64,000 bases of DNA from Toxonevra muliebris. Lineage: Eukaryota > Arthropoda > Insecta > Diptera > Pallopteridae. Position 1 is the stretch's first letter. Every line of letters starts with the position of its first letter. The stretch spans positions 65,280,852 to 65,344,851 of the forward strand of contig OY829329.1 in the NCBI GenBank assembly GCA_963691655.1. Reading direction: 5' to 3'. The translations under genes were made by a program, and so were the position numbers. The notes below the pieces were generated by a model that saw only the letters and a program-made list of their open reading frames with translations, made no database searches and had not been told where the DNA came from. Below are positions 60,445 through 64,000 of this stretch, piece by piece.

Positions 60445-61801
60445 GATAGTTTTTTTAGGAGACTATGAAAATTAAATCTAGAGGTTAATTTTCAAAGTCA
60501 TGACTTAAGTTCATGTCAATTTCGTTATTTGAAGTTATATATAAATAAAAAAAAAAAAAAAAAACAACAACATAAGTGTATAGAACGGTAGTGGTAGTTT
60601 CTTTCAATATCTCTATTCAGTGAAGATATTTGGAATCAAATCCGTAATTCTGGGTTATGATTTCAAATATTAGTAGCTTATATAGGATATTGAAAGATTA
60701 AGAACTATCACTAAGATCACTGATGAGGAATTGTGGCGGATTCCGAAACGGCCGTCTGATTTGCCCGTCTCTATATACATTGTTGTTGTGATGACTACAT
60801 TTGTTCATTAACCTGTTTATATATAACTTCAAATAACGAAATTGACATGAACTTAAGTCATGACTTTGAAAATTAACCTCTAGATTTAATTTTCATAGTC
60901 TCCTAAAAAAACTATCATGAACTGATCGAATGGGGACCGTTCAGAAAAAATGACACCTAGAATCATTTTCTCACAAACACACACACTCTCCCGTGTACTA
61001 GACTTTGAAATAACGAACTGTTATGCAGACTAGCTACAATGGGAAAAAAACAACAACATAAGTGTATAGAACGGTAGTGGTAGTTTCTTTCAATATCTCT
61101 ATTCAGTGAAGATATTTGGAATCAAATCCGTAATTCTGGGTTATGATTTCAAATATTAGTAGCTTATATAGGATATTGAAAGATTAAGAACTATCACTAA
61201 GATCACTGATGAGGAATTGTGGCGGATTCCGAAACGGCCGTCTGATTTGCCCGTCTCTATATACATTGTTGTTGTGATGACTACATTTGTTCATTAACCT
61301 GTTTATATATAACTTCAAATAACGAAATTGACATGAACTTAAGTCATGACTTTGAAAATTAACCTCTAGATTTAATTTTCATAGTCTCCTAAAAAAACTA
61401 TCATGAACTGATCGAATGGGGACCGTTCAGAAAAAATGACACCTAGAATCATTTTCTCACAAACACACACACTCTCCCGTGTACTAGACTTTGAAATAAC
61501 GAACTGTTATGCAGACTAGCTACAATGGGAAAAAAACAACAACATAAGTGTATAGAACGGTAGTGGTAGTTTCTTTCAATATCTCTATTCAGTGAAGATA
61601 TTTGGAATCAAATCCGTAATTCTGGGTTATGATTTCAAATATTAGTAGCTTATATAGGATATTGAAAGATTAAGAACTATCACTAAGATCACTGATGAGG
61701 AATTGTGGCGGATTCCGAAACGGCCGTCTGATTTGCCCGTCTCTATATACATTGTTGTTGTGATGACTACATTTGTTCATTAACCTGTTTATATATAACT
61801 C
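60445..61801. mobile_element. Foldback-family insertion with tandem 486-bp units
   Basis: The direct repeat CAAAATTGCTTAT (60432-60444 and 61802-61814) flanks it. It opens with GATAGTTTTTTTAGGAGACT, a left arm that is inverted in the first two units, and ends partway through the third right arm (at TATATATAACT). It carries no coding capacity. It is the third nesting partner in this structure. Confidence 0.8.
60571..61801 (+). repeat. Tandem repeat, period 486 bp, about 2.5 copies
   Basis: Units start CATAAGTGTATAGAACGGTA at 60571, 61057 and 61543, exactly 486 bp apart, and look identical. Each contains the core GGCGGATTCCGAAACGGCCG, a right arm ending CTCCTAAAAAAACTATC, and a spacer with ACACACACACTCTCCCGTG. 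The last unit stops after 259 bp. Confidence 0.95.
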
Positions 61802-62291
61802 CAAAATTGCTTATATTGAAATAACTGCAAGGGTTTTGTCGCAAAAAATCTCCAAGATCGGATAATATCATAAAAACATCGTCCGAGCCGAAAAAATGAT
61901 TAAAAAATCGAAAAAATGCAACTACGTTTAACTGCAGTTCCGTAAATTAGCAAAAAAAAATTTTTAAATCGAATAATGTTTATCAGTGGGTTCAAAGTCA
62001 TATGAAATTTACATTTCATGAAATTTTTGCTAAATTTTAAAAATCTTCATATGACTTTTACTCTCTTCTGGCCAATGACAAATTGTACCTAAAATGTGCC
62101 AATTGTACCTAATGTACCTTGTAGTTCGAAAAAGTCGGAAAAGGGAACGATTGTATCTACTTTCTCATCACTGGTCCGTACCCGTTCTCTTATTTCTTAT
62201 TTTCTCTCTCGCCCAAGAAATCAAATTATAAGCAAGAAAAATGTCTGTGTGGAAATTGGAACAAAGACAGACTAGGTGTTATAGTCGATTA

Positions 62292-62613
62292 CAGTCAACG
62301 CTCAAAACCGTGAACTAATAAAAACTAAGGGTGTTCACGTTTAAAAGATCAACCACGTTTGCGATTGTTGAAAAAATACAACAGAAACTTTATGAGCTTA
62401 CCACAGAATTATCTTCACCTTACATATTACCTTTTCTTTTAAGTTCTTGTAGTAAACATATCTAGTGGACTCCCGAATTTAAATTAATACAAAATTTCTA
62501 AGAAATTTTGTTCACGTTTTTGAGCTTGCAGACTTTTGTTCAAGTTTTAGAATAGGCAGTGGAGAAAAAATGTGTTTACGTTAGTGGATGTTCACATTAT
62601 CGAACGTTGACTG
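62292..62613. mobile_element. Pogo/Tc1-like MITE with TA duplication
   Basis: TA|CAGTCAACGCTC at the left and GAACGTTGACTG|TA at the right: 12-bp termini with two differences, extending loosely into GTGTTCAC/GTGAACA motifs. 322 bp, noncoding. Confidence 0.7.
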
Positions 62614-64000
62614 TATATTGTCTTGATCGGAATAAGAACACAAAAAACACCATGCTCAGCGAATCAAGTAATTTTCTCTCTTCATGCAGAGCTATAAAAT
62701 TTTTTACTATTCGACAACTTTCTTGATCTTACATCTTGTGCTATTTCTATGTCCATTACTGTCGCCTTAAATGTAGCTGTCATATTATATTCATTATTAT
62801 CATATTCCTAATTGGATTTACATTAATTTTTATTTGTGTAATTTATAACTAATTTTATATAAATTGTATATATATATTTTTTAAACGAATATAGTTCATT
62901 ATTATTTTGTTTTCTTTCTTGTAACTTTATTTCTTTATTTTTTTATATTTATAAATAGCGAGTAAGTGTATTCTTTCCCTTTGTTTCTTTGTTGTCTAAA
63001 TTATTTTCTTTTTTACGGTTTGTTCTAATTTTTTTGTTTTTTTTTTTTGGTATTATTAAAAATTATTTAATTATAAAAAGAAATTGATATGTTTTATGAG
63101 TTTTAAGTATTTCAAATTCATAAAATTGTAATTGAAATCAAGCATAGTACTTAATATAAACTGAAATTAAAATAGTTAATAGTTTTATTGGAAAAAGTTT
63201 CGTTTTCACTATTTTGTTTTTGGTCCGGGCTGTATGTTTTTTTTTTTTTACTTTTTGCGCTTTATCCTGCATTGAATATAGTAGATTGTGTTATTACTGT
63301 GCGTTTTTGTTTGATAGATGTTAAAAAATAATTGAGAATAGTTGTGAATCCATGTGTAAATTTTATAAAAAAAAAACAGTAAAAATATGTGGTAAAAATC
63401 TAGATATATTTAACAAATTCGGTTTTATGAGTCAAATTATTTCGTGTTCAAAAATCTTAATACATTTATATAATCTATTAAAATCAATAAGGAAATATCA
63501 AAAAACCATTTGAAAAAGAGGAAAGCTCGCTTAATCTTATCCCCTGGAGAATAAAGAAACTAAAAACTACAATCAATGAATATAAATAATTATAAAATAC
63601 TGAAAACAAATAGTTTTTGAAAAAAGTATAATTCAAATAATCGGTGGGGGAAATATTCATTTAAAATATCTATAGGTTTTTAAATTATTATATTTTGGTA
63701 AAAACTTTGTATAATCACTTCAATGAAACCGAAATAGATTTCAGCAAACTGTGTTTGTATTTAGTAGTTTTAAAAGTTAGTAAATAAAATATAAATATAA
63801 TTTAAAAATACTGTGTTATACACAATTAAATAAATAAAGTATTTTCTTCATTATACCAGACCTATATTTATGTATCTTTATATTTAATTAATTTCTTTCG
63901 TTGAGTGTTTTCACTTTATTCCAAAAATCATTCCAAAATCTAGTACTCCAGAAAAGTAGTACAAGGGAACAATTATTTACTTAATACTTAAAAGATATCT
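62614..64000. other. AT-rich noncoding stretch
   Basis: Long T and A runs and many short TAA/ATA words; no gene, RNA or paired repeat recognised up to the window end. Confidence 0.4.

Larger units (their letters stand above)
60182..62173. mobile_element. Non-autonomous hAT-like element containing a foldback array
   Basis: An exact 8-bp duplication, GTCCGTAC, flanks it (60174-60181, 62174-62181). The ends are CAATGATGAAATTT and, inverted, CAGTGATGAGAAAG. Subterminal TGTACCTAA-type motifs occur several times inside both ends. Without the array inserted at 60445-61801, the element would be about 0.62 kb. No transposase frame. Confidence 0.8.

Overview
The window is AT-rich nuclear DNA from a higher fly (Diptera, Brachycera). 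The organism call rests on four recognisable protein genes that match Drosophila proteins almost residue for residue: the N-terminal exon of caudal, diaphanous, the DHX36/RHAU-type helicase CG9323, and the GNL1-type GTPase Ns4. From memory these genes lie together in Drosophila region 38E, so the window looks like a conserved Muller-element block. Long introns and a heavy load of mariner, hAT-like and I-type elements fit a tephritid-like fly better than Drosophila; that last step is inference.

Layout. 1-16.5 kb: noncoding, inferred to be caudal intron 1 or 3' flank (no homeodomain exon is visible in it), holding a series of small inverted-repeat and hAT-like elements. 16.5-17.4 kb: caudal first coding exon, minus strand; its 5' region contains a diverged 171-bp tandem duplication. 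18-34 kb: a transposon graveyard with two head-to-head reverse-transcriptase relics, an RNase-H LINE, a mariner relic split by a hAT-like insertion, an I-like LINE with a TAA tail, several MITEs and a Tc1-like relic containing a piece of LINE. 35.0-35.5 kb: two unrecognised exon-like segments. 37.5-46.7 kb: diaphanous, minus strand, four coding exons (1088 codons by my splice model) plus a likely 5'UTR exon near 48.8 kb. Its first coding intron carries an apparently intact DD37D mariner, a PIF/Harbinger relic split by a tRNA-derived SINE with a 15-bp target duplication, and a microRNA-sized hairpin. 50.8-54.4 kb: DHX36-like helicase, plus strand, 11 exons. 54.6-56.8 kb: Ns4, minus strand, seven exons, convergent with the helicase and only 194 bp from it. 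56.8-64 kb: noncoding, with a nested hAT-like/foldback/tandem-repeat structure (60.2-62.2 kb) and a pogo-like MITE.

The host genes are independent housekeeping or developmental genes rather than one pathway: axial patterning (caudal), Rho-controlled actin assembly (diaphanous), G-quadruplex/RNA remodelling (DHX36-like) and a nucleolar-type circularly permuted GTPase (Ns4). The most unusual content is in the repeats: five non-autonomous hAT-like insertions, four with exact 8-bp duplications and one with 7 of 8, four of which carry pieces of other elements and the fifth a short shared repeat; a foldback family whose insertions have one-sided truncation and 11-13 bp flanking repeats; and a SINE and a LINE sharing an ACCTAACC-type 3' tail. 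All splice models and repeat calls were read by eye and none was checked by database search.
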